Source: Pseudomonas sp. EpS/L25
Lineage (GTDB): Bacteria > Pseudomonadota > Gammaproteobacteria > Pseudomonadales > Pseudomonadaceae
Reading direction: 5' to 3'
Assembly (NCBI RefSeq): GCF_001512295.1
Contig: NZ_LNUP01000011.1
Span: 186,326-250,325, forward strand
Length of the DNA: 64,000 bases
Under the pieces are notes generated by a model. The model saw only the letters and a list, made by a program, of their open reading frames with translations, had not been told where the DNA came from and ran no database searches. Each line of letters begins with the position of its first letter. Position 1 is the first letter of the stretch. Positions 15,796 to 25,754 of the stretch are shown piece after piece. The position numbers and the translations under genes are program-made.

Positions 15796-17948
15796 GCGCC
15801 AGCGCCGCCACCGCCACGCCACTGCGCCAGGCCCTGGTCGCCTGGGCGCGCAGCGACGGCAGCCTCTGGCTGTACCAGGCCAAGGTGCTGCTCGCCGCCA
15901 GCCTGACCCTTTGGCTGGCCATGCGCCTGCAGCTGCCGCATCCCAGCTCGGCGGTGATCACCGTGTTCATCGTCATGCAGCCGCAGAGCGGCCAGGTCCT
16001 GGCCAAGAGTTTCTACCGGGTACTGGGTACCCTGTTGGGACTGGCGGTGATGCTGGTGCTGATCGCCCTGTTCGCCCAGGAGCGGGTGCCCTTCCTGATC
16101 TTCCTGGCGCTGTGGATAGGTCTCTGCGTGGCCGGCTCGGCGCGCTACCGCGACTTTCGCAGCTACGCCTGCATGCTGGCCGGCTACACCGCCGCCCTGA
16201 TCGGCATTCCTGCGGCGCTGAACGCCGATACCGCCTTCATGTCGGCGGTGATGCGGGTGCTGGCCATCACCCTGGGGGTGCTCTGCAGCGGCGCGGTGAG
16301 CGCGGCGGTCTTTCCGCAGACCAGCACCACGGCCATGCGCGCGGCGCTCCATCGGCGCATGGGCGGCTTCGCCGGGCTGGCCGCCGATGTCCTGCGCCGG
16401 CGCCTCGACCGCACCACCCTGGAAGCCGCCGGGGTGCGCCTGGCCGCCGAAGCGGTGGGGCTGGAGAGCCTGCGCAGTGCCACCGCTTTCGAGGACCCGC
16501 ACATGCGCATGCGCAGCGGGCGGTTGGCGCGCCTCAATGCCGAATTCATGGGGCTCACCACTCGCCTGCATGCCTTGAGCCGGCTACTGATGCGCCTGCG
16601 CGAACGCGAGGCCGAGGTGCCGTTGCAGGCGCTGGAACGCCTCTGGGCGCCGCTGCTCGAATGCCTTGAGGAATGGCGCGGCCAGTCCATCAGCGATCGC
16701 GCGGCACCGGCGGCAGCCGCGCGGCTGGACGCCCTGCACCAGGCCCTGCGCCCCCGCATCCGCGCCCTGCGCGCCGAGTTGCCCCCACTGAGCGAGCTGG
16801 ACCGGCGGGATTTCGAGACCGCGGTGGAGCTGCTCTTCCGCTTCATCGGCCAATGGCACGCCTATCTGCAGACCCACGCCTCCCTCGCGGCGCCGCGGCA
16901 CAGTCGCGAGCTGTGGAAGCCGCGCTTCGTGGCCAAGGCCAATGCCTTCGGCGCGGCGGTCACCGGAATTCGCAGTGCCTTCCTGGTGCTGGTGCTCGGT
17001 GCCTTCTGGATCGCCAGCGCCTATCCCAGCGGCGGCATGCTGGCACTCAACGCGGCGGCCGTCTCGGCGCTGGCCTCGGCCTCGCCCGATCCCAAGCGCA
17101 CCGCCCTGCAGATGGCCGTCGGCGCCAGCGGCGGCGTGCTGCTGGGCTTCTTCCTGACCTTCTTCGTCTTTCCCTGGATCGCCGGCCTGCCACTCTTGCT
17201 GCTGACCCTGGCGCCGGTGTTCATGCTCGGCACCTGGCTCTCTCTGCGCCCGGGCTGGCTGGGCTACGGCCTCGGCTGCCTGGTGTTCTTCTGCTTCACT
17301 TCGATCCCCGACAATCCACCGGTCTACGATGCCTACGCCTTCATCAACAACGGCATCGCCGTGGTGCTGTCGATGGTGATCACCGCGGCGGTCTCGGCGG
17401 TGTTGCTGCCGCCCAATAGTCCCTGGCTGTGGCGCCGCCTGGAGCGCGACCTGCGCCAGCAGCTGGTGCGGGCGGTGAGCGCACCGCTGCCGCACCTGGC
17501 GCCCACCTTCGAAGGCCAGACCCGCGACCTGCTCAACCAGGCCTATGGCGTCAGCGCGGGTCGGGACGAAGCCCAGCGGCGGCTGATCGGCTGGGCCTTC
17601 AGCGTGCTGGAGATCGGCCACGCGGTGATCGAGCTGCGCCAGTTACAGGCGCGGCTGCCCGCTGCGCCGCACTATGCCGAGCGCAGCCCCTGGCGCCAGG
17701 CCATCCGCGTGCTCGGGCGCGCCCTGGTGCGGCTCTTCCTCAAGCCCGACGCGGAGAACCTGCGCCGCGCCCTGGCGGCGGTGGAAGCGGCCATGACGGC
17801 CGTGAGCACAGTGACCGAGCCGCCCGAATTGCCCTACGACGACTCGCCCCTGCGCCAGGTGCAGAGCGACCTGCACTTCATCCGCAGCGCCCTGCTCGAT
17901 CCCCAGGGACCGCTGGCCCGCTACCTCGAGATCCCCCATGCCGCGTGA
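15792..17948 (+). CDS. FUSC-family inner-membrane efflux protein (AaeB-like)
   Basis: A 718-residue protein with two blocks of about five to six transmembrane segments, one near residues 25-175 and one near 390-545, separated by a large cytoplasmic helical domain. This is the FUSC/AaeB layout; E. coli AaeB exports p-hydroxybenzoic and related aromatic acids. The motif HPSSAVITVFIVMQPQSGQVL in the first block is typical. It overlaps the outer-membrane factor (4 bp) and the DUF1656 gene (11 bp), so all are translationally coupled. Substrate is inferred only at the level of aromatic or other organic acids. Confidence 0.85.
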   Translation: MSASAATATPLRQALVAWARSDGSLWLYQAKVLLAASLTLWLAMRLQLPHPSSAVITVFIVMQPQSGQVLAKSFYRVLGTLLGLAVMLVLIALFAQERVPFLIFLALWIGLCVAGSARYRDFRSYACMLAGYTAALIGIPAALNADTAFMSAVMRVLAITLGVLCSGAVSAAVFPQTSTTAMRAALHRRMGGFAGLAADVLRRRLDRTTLEAAGVRLAAEAVGLESLRSATAFEDPHMRMRSGRLARLNAEFMGLTTRLHALSRLLMRLREREAEVPLQALERLWAPLLECLEEWRGQSISDRAAPAAAARLDALHQALRPRIRALRAELPPLSELDRRDFETAVELLFRFIGQWHAYLQTHASLAAPRHSRELWKPRFVAKANAFGAAVTGIRSAFLVLVLGAFWIASAYPSGGMLALNAAAVSALASASPDPKRTALQMAVGASGGVLLGFFLTFFVFPWIAGLPLLLLTLAPVFMLGTWLSLRPGWLGYGLGCLVFFCFTSIPDNPPVYDAYAFINNGIAVVLSMVITAAVSAVLLPPNSPWLWRRLERDLRQQLVRAVSAPLPHLAPTFEGQTRDLLNQAYGVSAGRDEAQRRLIGWAFSVLEIGHAVIELRQLQARLPAAPHYAERSPWRQAIRVLGRALVRLFLKPDAENLRRALAAVEAAMTAVSTVTEPPELPYDDSPLRQVQSDLHFIRSALLDPQGPLARYLEIPHAA

Positions 17949-18138
17949 AATCGCCTTCCATGGCCTCTACCTGCCCACCGTGACGGTGCTGTTCCTGGTC
18001 GCCGCCCTGCTCGCCTGGGCGCTGGACCGGCTGCTCGCCGCGGTGGGGCTCTATCGCCTCGTCTGGCATCCGGCGCTGCTGCGCCTGGCCCTCTTCACCT
18101 GCCTCTACTGCGCCCTGGCGCTGTGCGTCTATCGCTAG
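17938..18138 (+). CDS. DUF1656 small membrane protein (AaeX-like)
   Basis: A 66-residue protein with two hydrophobic helices (about residues 13-35 and 45-63), beginning MPREIAFHGLYLPTV. This is the DUF1656/AaeX pattern, a small component encoded with FUSC pumps and their HlyD adaptors. It overlaps the FUSC gene by 11 bp and precedes the adaptor by 10 bp. Its role within the pump is not established. The strong synteny makes the call reliable despite the short length. Confidence 0.88.
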   Translation: MPREIAFHGLYLPTVTVLFLVAALLAWALDRLLAAVGLYRLVWHPALLRLALFTCLYCALALCVYR

Positions 18139-18148
18139 GACTTTTGCC

Positions 18149-19048
18149 ATGATCCTCAAGAAACTCTTCGGCGTGCTTTTCACCCTGCTGGTGGTCTGCC
18201 TGGCCCTGATCCTCGGGCGGCTGCTCTGGGTGCACTACATGACCGATCCCTGGACCCGTGACGGCCGGGTGCGCGCCGAGGTCATCACCATCGCCCCCGA
18301 CGTCGCCGGGCTGGTCACCGAGATCGCCGTGCGCGACAACCAGTGGGTGAACAAGGGTGACCTGCTGCTGCAGATCGATCCGGAACACTACGAGATCGCC
18401 GTCCACCAGGCCGAAGCCACGGTCGCCGCGCGCAAGGCCACCCTGGCCATGCGGCAGCAGAATGCCCGCCGCCGCGCCGACATCGACAGCCTGGTGGTTT
18501 CCCGCGAGAACCGCGAGGATGCCAGCGCCGCCGCCCTCGCCGCCGAGGCCGATCTGCGCCAGGCCCTGGCCCAGCTGGAAGCTGCTCGCCTCAATCTCAA
18601 GCGCACCCGGGTGCTGGCGCCGGTCGACGGCTACGTCACCAACCTGTCGGTGTTCAAGGGCGACTATGCCGCCGCCGGTGCACCCAAGCTGGCCGTCATC
18701 GACGCCCATTCGTTCTGGGTCTATGGCTACTTCGAGGAAACCAAGCTGCCCCACGTGCAGGTGGGCGCCGCCGCCGAGATGCGCCTGATGAGCGGTCAGG
18801 TCCTGCATGGCCACGTGGAAAGCATCGCCCGTGGCATCTACGACCGCGACAATCCACAAAGCCGTGAACTCACCGCGGACGTCAATCCCACCTTCAACTG
18901 GGTGCGCCTGGCCCAGCGGGTACCGGTACGCATTGCCCTGGACCCAGTGGCGGACGGCGTGCTGCTGGCCGCCGGTACCACCTGTACGGTGGTACTGGAA
19001 GACGCCCGCGGCGAGCGTTCCTGGTGGGATGCCTTCTGGCAGGGCTGA
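18149..19048 (+). CDS. HlyD-family efflux adaptor (AaeA-like)
   Basis: A 299-residue membrane-fusion protein. An N-terminal anchor helix (residues 6-28) is followed by the biotinyl-lipoyl-like motif RVRAEVITIAPDVAGLVTEI, a helical hairpin rich in Ala and Arg (about 85-150), and the beta-barrel domain with APVDGYVTNLSVFKGDYAAAG. The family links inner-membrane pumps to outer-membrane channels. It completes an OMF-FUSC-DUF1656-HlyD operon; in E. coli the order is aaeX-aaeA-aaeB with no dedicated outer-membrane gene, so this operon is self-contained. Confidence 0.88.
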   Translation: MILKKLFGVLFTLLVVCLALILGRLLWVHYMTDPWTRDGRVRAEVITIAPDVAGLVTEIAVRDNQWVNKGDLLLQIDPEHYEIAVHQAEATVAARKATLAMRQQNARRRADIDSLVVSRENREDASAAALAAEADLRQALAQLEAARLNLKRTRVLAPVDGYVTNLSVFKGDYAAAGAPKLAVIDAHSFWVYGYFEETKLPHVQVGAAAEMRLMSGQVLHGHVESIARGIYDRDNPQSRELTADVNPTFNWVRLAQRVPVRIALDPVADGVLLAAGTTCTVVLEDARGERSWWDAFWQG

Positions 19049-19091
19049 GCGGTTCACTGCGCGTCACGCTTTCCAGGTGCCTGAAACGACA

Positions 19092-19149
19092 ACACCCCTG
19101 ACATCGACAGACCTCGGCAATAGCCGAATTCGGTCGAGTTCAGGGGTGT
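19092..19149 (+). terminator. Large inverted repeat after the efflux operon
   Basis: ACACCCCTGA at 19092-19101 pairs perfectly with TCAGGGGTGT at 19140-19149. The 38-nt loop contains a second small stem (CTCGGCAATAGCCGA). It lies 44 bp after the adaptor gene. It could be a terminator or a structured 3' RNA; no T-tract follows. Confidence 0.45.
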
Positions 19150-19320
19150 AGTCGTATCCAGCCCAGTCCGCTACGCGTGCGAAGGTACTCCCTGTACCCT
19201 TGGAACGCGCTCTTACTGCAGAGCGTCCCGACCTTGTGGCCCTTGCGTCTCCTCGGGTAAGACGGCTTCGAGGTTGTTCATTGAACCGGCTTAAAGCTGC
19301 AGTTCGATGACAGCGCCTCG

Positions 19321-19345
19321 GCTACCGGTCGTCACGACCGGTAGC
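19321..19345 (-). terminator. Perfect hairpin after the DUF1328 gene
   Basis: GCTACCGGTCGT-C-ACGACCGGTAGC forms a 12-bp perfect inverted repeat around a single central base, placed 26 bp downstream of the minus-strand DUF1328 stop codon. A loop of a few bases would form by opening the top pairs. Possible terminator for the minus-strand gene, without a T-tract, or a protein-binding palindrome. Confidence 0.4.
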
Positions 19346-19370
19346 CTGTCCAGCCTTCCGGGGTCTGGCG

Positions 19371-19786
<416 letters not shown>

Positions 19787-19796
19787 GGCCATCTCC

Positions 19797-20051
19797 TCAG
19801 AACACCCAGCGGGTCTGCTTTACCAGACGGTCACCGTTGGACTGTGCAGGGATGGCCTTGAGTTCCCCACGACCTTGGCTCGCCAGCGGTTTGGCAGCGG
19901 GCACCATGGCCTGGGCGGCGATGCGGGTGGAGTCGATGAGTGCCTGTTCGCGGCTGACGTCCTGCCCCTGGGGAGCGGCGACGGCGGCGCTGGCGAAGCA
20001 AGCGAAGAGCGCAGTACCTACCAAGTGCTTGCGAAGGGTCTGGCTGATCAT
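19797..20051 (-). CDS. Small exported protein of unknown function
   Basis: An 84-residue protein with a signal peptide (MISQTLRKHLVGTALFACFASAAVAA, cleavage after AVA or VAA). The mature part of about 58 residues contains QDVSREQALIDSTRIAAQAMVPA and ends KQTRWVF. No domain is recognisable. It precedes the small membrane-protein gene by 10 bp on the same strand, and both may be envelope-stress genes, though nothing in the sequence proves that. Upstream lies the AT-rich 5' flank of algB. Confidence 0.6.
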   Translation of the reverse strand: MISQTLRKHLVGTALFACFASAAVAAPQGQDVSREQALIDSTRIAAQAMVPAAKPLASQGRGELKAIPAQSNGDRLVKQTRWVF

Positions 20052-20186
20052 CGGGTCTCTCCTGCATTGCGTTGGCCCTCTTGGGGCCGGCTTGCCAAGG
20101 AGACTGCAGACTGCGTGCCAGCTTTTTCTAAATAAAATAATCTATAAAAATCAATAACTTAATACTTTTTAGCGAGTACTGGGAAC

Positions 20187-20206
20187 TTGCACCTTGCAAG
20201 GTGCAA
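20187..20206. promoter_or_regulatory. Perfect 20-bp palindrome upstream of algB
   Basis: TTGCACCTTGCAAGGTGCAA is a perfect palindrome about 310 bp before algB and about 220 bp before a sigma-54-type promoter. Its half-sites TGCACC/GGTGCA equal those of NtrC sites, but the spacer is 6 instead of 5. It may be an enhancer site for this or another sigma-54 activator. Confidence 0.45.
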
Positions 20207-20408
20207 CGCCTGGAGCATTGCGTTTTGCATGATGCCTGGCGGCCCTGGCTGGCCTGTCAGCAGTCGGACTCGACACTCAGGCTCGAAGACGCGGGGCGGA
20301 AAGTGGCCTTTTTCTGTCTTGAACGCCCTTTCGTTGGCCTTCATCGCGTGAGGATTGCGTTCTGCACGACCTTCACCAACGGACTCTCCCGATCTCCGCC
20401 GGTCCAGC

Positions 20409-20424
20409 GGATTGCAACTTGCAC
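20409..20424 (+). promoter_or_regulatory. Candidate sigma-54 promoter of algB-kinB
   Basis: CGGATTGCAACTTGCACG contains GG at 20409-20410 and GC at 20421-20422, exactly ten bases apart, with TTGCA at the -12 side as in the sigma-54 consensus. It lies about 75 bp before the algB start codon. The match at the -24 side (GGATT) is weak. Confidence 0.4.
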
Positions 20425-20497
20425 GATGTATCATGGACTAACTGCCAGCTCTGTCCTTTCGCGCGTGTCGGCCTGCGGGCCCGGAGTCTTTCCCGTC

Positions 20498-21843
<1,346 letters not shown>

Positions 21844-21847
<4 letters not shown>

Positions 21848-23634
21848 AACTGCCGATCAAGCTGCACACCCGCCTGTTCCTCAGTATTTCCGCCCTGATC
21901 GCCGTGGCCCTCATCGGGCTGCTGGTAGGACTGGTGAGCGTCCTGCACCTGGCCCGGGAGCAGAGCGTCCAGACGCGCAGCAACCTGGACTTCATCAACC
22001 TGACGCTGAACATGCGCCAGGAGCTGAGCAACAGTCTGTTCCAGATGCTCGACGGGGCGCCCGATCCCCGGTCGCTGGCGGCGGCCCAGCAACGCTTCGA
22101 GCAGTACCTGCATATGGTCGAGGGCCAGATGCGCAAGCCCGAGCAGTTGGCCATCCTGGAAGACGTCAAGCAGCGCTACCAGCGCTTTGCCGACTACCTG
22201 CGGTCTCCGCCCACGGGCTATGGCGAGCTGCGCGCCGATCAGGGCTTCCAGCAAACCCTCAATGCGCTCCGTACCCGCATCTACGATCTGCAGCGCAGCT
22301 ACGTGGTGACCCTGGAGCGCATGCAGGACGAGGCCCATGACCGGGCCGTGATCATCGCGCTGCTGCTGGCGCTGATCGGCGTGGCCATCCTGGTCACCGG
22401 GGTAGTGACCGCCAACGGCATCGCCAAGCGCTTCACCGGCCCCATCGATGGCCTGGCCAAGGCCGCCGAGCGCATCAGCCAGGGCAACTTCGACGTCCAG
22501 TTGCCCACCTCGCAGATCGCCGAATTCACCCTGCTGAGCCGACGCTTCGGCAACATGGCCCAGGCCCTGCATCGTCTCAGCCAGACCAACGTCGAGGCCC
22601 TGGTGGCCGGCCAGCGACGCCTGCAGGCGGTGCTCGACAGCATCGACTACGGCCTGGTGATCCTCGATCCCCAGGGCAATATCGAGCACGCCAACCCGGT
22701 GGCCTGTCGCCAGCTCGGCTGGAACGAGAATCACCTGGGCGAATCCCTGATCGCTGCCCTGGAACGCCCGGAGATCGAGGCGAGCCTGCAGCGCGTGCTC
22801 GAAGGTGGCGCCCTGAATGCGGCGCCCGAAGACCTGGAGATCCGGGTCGACGACGAGGTGCGGCTGCTGGCCTGGAGTCTGACCCCGGTCAACCATGCCG
22901 ATGGCCGCAGCGTCGGTGCGCTCATGGTGCTGCGCGACGTCACCGAACAGCGTGCCTTCGACCGGGTACGCAACGAATTCGTCCTGCGCGCTTCCCATGA
23001 GCTGCGCACCCCGGTCACCGGCATGCACATGGCCTTCGGGCTGTTGCGCGAAAGACTCAAGGTGGCGCCGGAGTCCCGCGAGGCCTATCTGCTGCAGACG
23101 GTGGACGAGGAAACCCATCGCCTGGTGCAACTGATCAACGACCTGCTGGACTACTCCCGTCACCAGAGCGGCCTACAGCGCCCGGAAAAGCTGCCGAGCG
23201 AGATCGGCGACCTGCTCGAAGAGGCCCGCGCCCGCCATGCCGACGAAGCCCGCGAGCGCGATGTCGAATTGACCGTGGAGTTGCTGCACACGCCGCTGCC
23301 GCGGGTCAGCCTGGACCCCAGGCAGCTGGCCCGGGTGTTCGACAACCTGCTGAGCAACGCCTTGCGCCATACCCCGGCGGGGGGCCGTATCGTCATCCAG
23401 GCACTGCGCCAGAACGACCAGTTGCTGATGGCGGTACAGGATAATGGCGAAGGCATCGCCTACGCCCAGCAGGGCCGGGTGTTCGAGCCCTTCGTGCAGA
23501 TCGGCAGCCAGAAGGGCGGCGCCGGCCTGGGCCTGGCGCTGTGCAAGGAAATCATCCGCCAGCACGGGGGCCGCATCGGCGTGGTCTCCCGCCCCGGCCA
23601 GGGCACCCAGATCTTCATGACCCTGCCGACCTGA
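21844..23634 (+). CDS. kinB: Sensor histidine kinase KinB
   Basis: A 596-residue membrane kinase. Two transmembrane helices (about 13-35 and 168-190) enclose a periplasmic helical sensor region. HAMP follows (about 192-245), then a PAS domain (about 255-370), HisKA with the phospho-acceptor His385 in RASHELRTP, and HATPase with NLLSNALRH, DNGEGIA and GGAGLGLAL. Length, layout and the position of His385 agree with KinB. It overlaps algB by 4 bp and is its cognate kinase and phosphatase. A gene-free repeat region of almost 500 bp follows. Confidence 0.93.
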
Positions 23635-23703
23635 GCCAGGCGGAATCGCCGGCTGATCGCGAGCTTGCCTGGGCTGATGGCGATCAACGCCCGCTCGGAC
23701 AGC

Positions 23704-23980
23704 CCCCTCTCCCCTCGGGAGAGGGTTGGGGTGAGGGCCTCCTCGCCACCAAGTCTCCAGTGGAAAAGGCTACGCCGTTTTCCACGCTACGTGAGGTATC
23801 CCCACAGCGATAGGACAGTTGCTCCTACAGGCTGAATCGGTGTCTGTAGGAGCGACCGCATCGGCGGACCCCCCTGGCCGCGGTCATCGCCGTAGCGTGG
23901 AAAACGGCGCAGCCTTTTCCACGGGGAGTGCGAAACTGGGTGTTCCCTCACCCCAGCCCTCTCCCAAAGGGAGAGGGGGC
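23704..23980. repeat. Nested palindromic composite repeat (a-b-c-b'-a')
   Basis: In order: (a) CCCTCTCCC...GGGAGAGGGTTGGGGTGAGGG at 23704-23737; (b) GTGGAAAAGGCTACGCCGTT/TTCCACGCTACG at 23760-23791; (c) a REP pair at 23815-23870; then (b') the inverse of b at 23891-23922 and (a') the inverse of a at 23945-23980. Single units of each recur near 54.4-54.8 kb. Confidence 0.75.
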
Positions 23981-24009
23981 GCTTCGAGCGGATGTTCGTC
24001 TCCGGTGGC

Positions 24010-24095
24010 TCAGGCGATAAGACAGTTGCTCCTACAGGTACAGATGCCACTGTAGGAGCGGCCGCATCGGCGGACCGCCATGGCCGCGATAAAGA
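24010..24095. repeat. REP-like pair
   Basis: GACAGTTGCTCCTACAGG is followed by CTGTAGGAGCGGCCGCATCG and GCCATGGCCGCGATAAAGACAG, an inverted REP pair of the type seen near 2.7 and 54.45 kb. It lies directly downstream of the minus-strand kinase gene and may stabilise the 3' end of its mRNA. Confidence 0.7.
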
Positions 24096-24106
24096 CAGCT
24101 CCTGGT

Positions 24107-25579
24107 TTACAGCAGCGTCCGCGTCAGGGCCTGGCGCCAGCCGGCGTACAGCTCGGGGACGGCATTGGCGCGGGGCTCGTAGCGGCGCCGTGGGCGGTCG
24201 AGATCGGCCAGGGCCGTCGCGTCCTGCCACCAGCCCAGGGCATGGCCGGCCAGGTGCGCGGCGCCCAGCGCCGAGACTTCCGGCGACAGGCTGCAGATCA
24301 CCGGGCGCTGCAGCAGATCGGCCTGGAACTGCAGCAACCATTCGTTGCGCGTCGCCCCGCCGTCCACCCAGAGTTCGTCCAGGGGCGTGGGGCTGTCCTG
24401 CCGCATGGCGTCGAAGACGTCGCGGATCTGGTAGGCGATGGCCTCCAGCGCCGCGCGCATCAGGTGCGCCCGGCCACAATTCTCGGTGAGACCGCAGAAC
24501 AATCCACGGGCTTCGGCCCGCCAGTGCGGCGCCCCAAGGCCACCCAGGGCCGGGACGAAGTAGACGCCGCCGTTGTCCGGCAGCGCCGCGGCCTCGGCGG
24601 CCAGGACATCCAGCTCGCCAGCGTCGCCCAGCAGCCGCGCCGTCCAGCCCACGGCAGCGCCGGTGTGGACGATGTTGCCTTCCAGGGCGTAGGTCGGGGT
24701 GTCGCCCAGGCGCCAGGCCAGGGTGGTGGCCAGGCCGTGAGCAGAAACGACCGGTTCGGCGATGGGGGTCATCAGCGAAGAGCCGGTACCCAGGGTGGCC
24801 TTGACCTTGCCCGGGACGAAACCGCCCTGGCCGAACAGGGCCGCGTGGGAGTCGCCGAGCATGGCCAGGATCGGCAGGCCGCCCGGTAAGGTGCCCTGGG
24901 CACGGGTCTCGCCGAAGCAGCCGGCGCTGGGCCGGATTTCCGGCAGCGCCGCACGGGGAATGTCGAACAGCTTGAGCAGTTGCTCGTCCCAGGCGCCACC
25001 GCGCAGGTCGAGCAGCTGGGTACGGGCGGCGTTGGCCGCATCGATGAGGAAATGGGCGCCGCCGCTGAGCTGCCAGAGCAGCCAGCTGTCCACGGTGCCC
25101 AGGCAGATCTCGCCGGCAGCGGCGCGAGCCGAGCCGTTGGGGATGTGGTCGAGCAGCCAGCGCCATTTGCCGGCGGAGAACATCGGGTCCAGCGCCAGGC
25201 CGCTGCGCTCGCGGATCAGCTCGTCGTGGCCGGCGGCATGCAGGGCCTCGCACTGCGGCTGGGATCTCTTGCACTGCCAGCTCACCAGCGGACCGAGCAA
25301 CTGGCCGCTGCTGCGCTCCCAGGCCAGGGCGGACTCGCGCTGGTTGCTGATGGCGATGGCCGCCAAGGGTGCGTCCGTCTGGGCCAGGCAGTCGCCGATG
25401 GCGCCCTGCAGGGCCTGCCAGATGGCCAGGGGGTCCTGCTCGGCATAACCCGCTCGCGGATGCTGGACGCTGAGCGGCCGGGAACCACGGGCCACGACGC
25501 GGCCGGCGCGATCCACCAGGATCGCCTTGGCATTGGTGGTGCCCTCGTCGAGGGCGAGGATCAGCGGTTCGGCGGCCAT
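24107..25579 (-). CDS. FGGY-family carbohydrate kinase
   Basis: A 490-residue sugar kinase of the glycerol/xylulose kinase family. The N-terminal phosphate-binding motif LALDEGTTNAKA is at residues 8-19, SNQRESALAWE near 80 and the C-terminal FGGY ATP motif (GGLGAPHWRAEARGLFCGLT, then DGGATRNEWLLQFQAD) near 350-410. It phosphorylates a ketose or polyol. Beside the transketolase and dehydrogenase genes, a pentulose or similar ketose is likely. The start at 25579 has a good CAGGAG site. The frame is open to 25663, but those extra codons lie inside repeat copy D. Substrate cannot be fixed from sequence. Confidence 0.85.
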   Translation of the reverse strand: MAAEPLILALDEGTTNAKAILVDRAGRVVARGSRPLSVQHPRAGYAEQDPLAIWQALQGAIGDCLAQTDAPLAAIAISNQRESALAWERSSGQLLGPLVSWQCKRSQPQCEALHAAGHDELIRERSGLALDPMFSAGKWRWLLDHIPNGSARAAAGEICLGTVDSWLLWQLSGGAHFLIDAANAARTQLLDLRGGAWDEQLLKLFDIPRAALPEIRPSAGCFGETRAQGTLPGGLPILAMLGDSHAALFGQGGFVPGKVKATLGTGSSLMTPIAEPVVSAHGLATTLAWRLGDTPTYALEGNIVHTGAAVGWTARLLGDAGELDVLAAEAAALPDNGGVYFVPALGGLGAPHWRAEARGLFCGLTENCGRAHLMRAALEAIAYQIRDVFDAMRQDSPTPLDELWVDGGATRNEWLLQFQADLLQRPVICSLSPEVSALGAAHLAGHALGWWQDATALADLDRPRRRYEPRANAVPELYAGWRQALTRTLL

Positions 25580-25598
25580 GGCAGCTCCTGTTGTTCTT

Positions 25599-25740
25599 AG
25601 AACCTGCTCACGATCTGCTGCGCGTCGGCCAAACGGCGTTGAAAATGCCTTCGGAATGCTCATTTACCACTTGTAAACTCCGCTTCCTCAGGCTTTTTCG
25701 CCTTGTTTGTCTCTAGCTCGCGAGATCGTGAACAGGTTCT
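25599..25740 (+). repeat. Inverted-end repeat element, copy D (142 bp)
   Basis: The cleanest short copy: AGAACCTGCTCACGATC on the left and GATCGTGAACAGGTTCT on the right form a 17-bp inverted pair with one mismatch. Inside are CTGCTGCGCGTCGGCCAAAC and CTCATTTACC/TTGTAAACTC. It sits between the kinase and transketolase genes of one operon. Confidence 0.85.
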
Positions 25741-25754
25741 TGTAGTCCTGCGGC

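Noticed and set aside
20187-20206. The palindrome as a standard NtrC enhancer
   Set aside because: The half-sites fit, but the central spacer is 6 instead of 5 bases, so I report it only as a palindrome of unknown function.
20201-20497. A 5' extension of algB by 99 codons
   Set aside because: The extension has no family resemblance, contains the promoter-like elements, and AlgB has its usual length from the later ATG.
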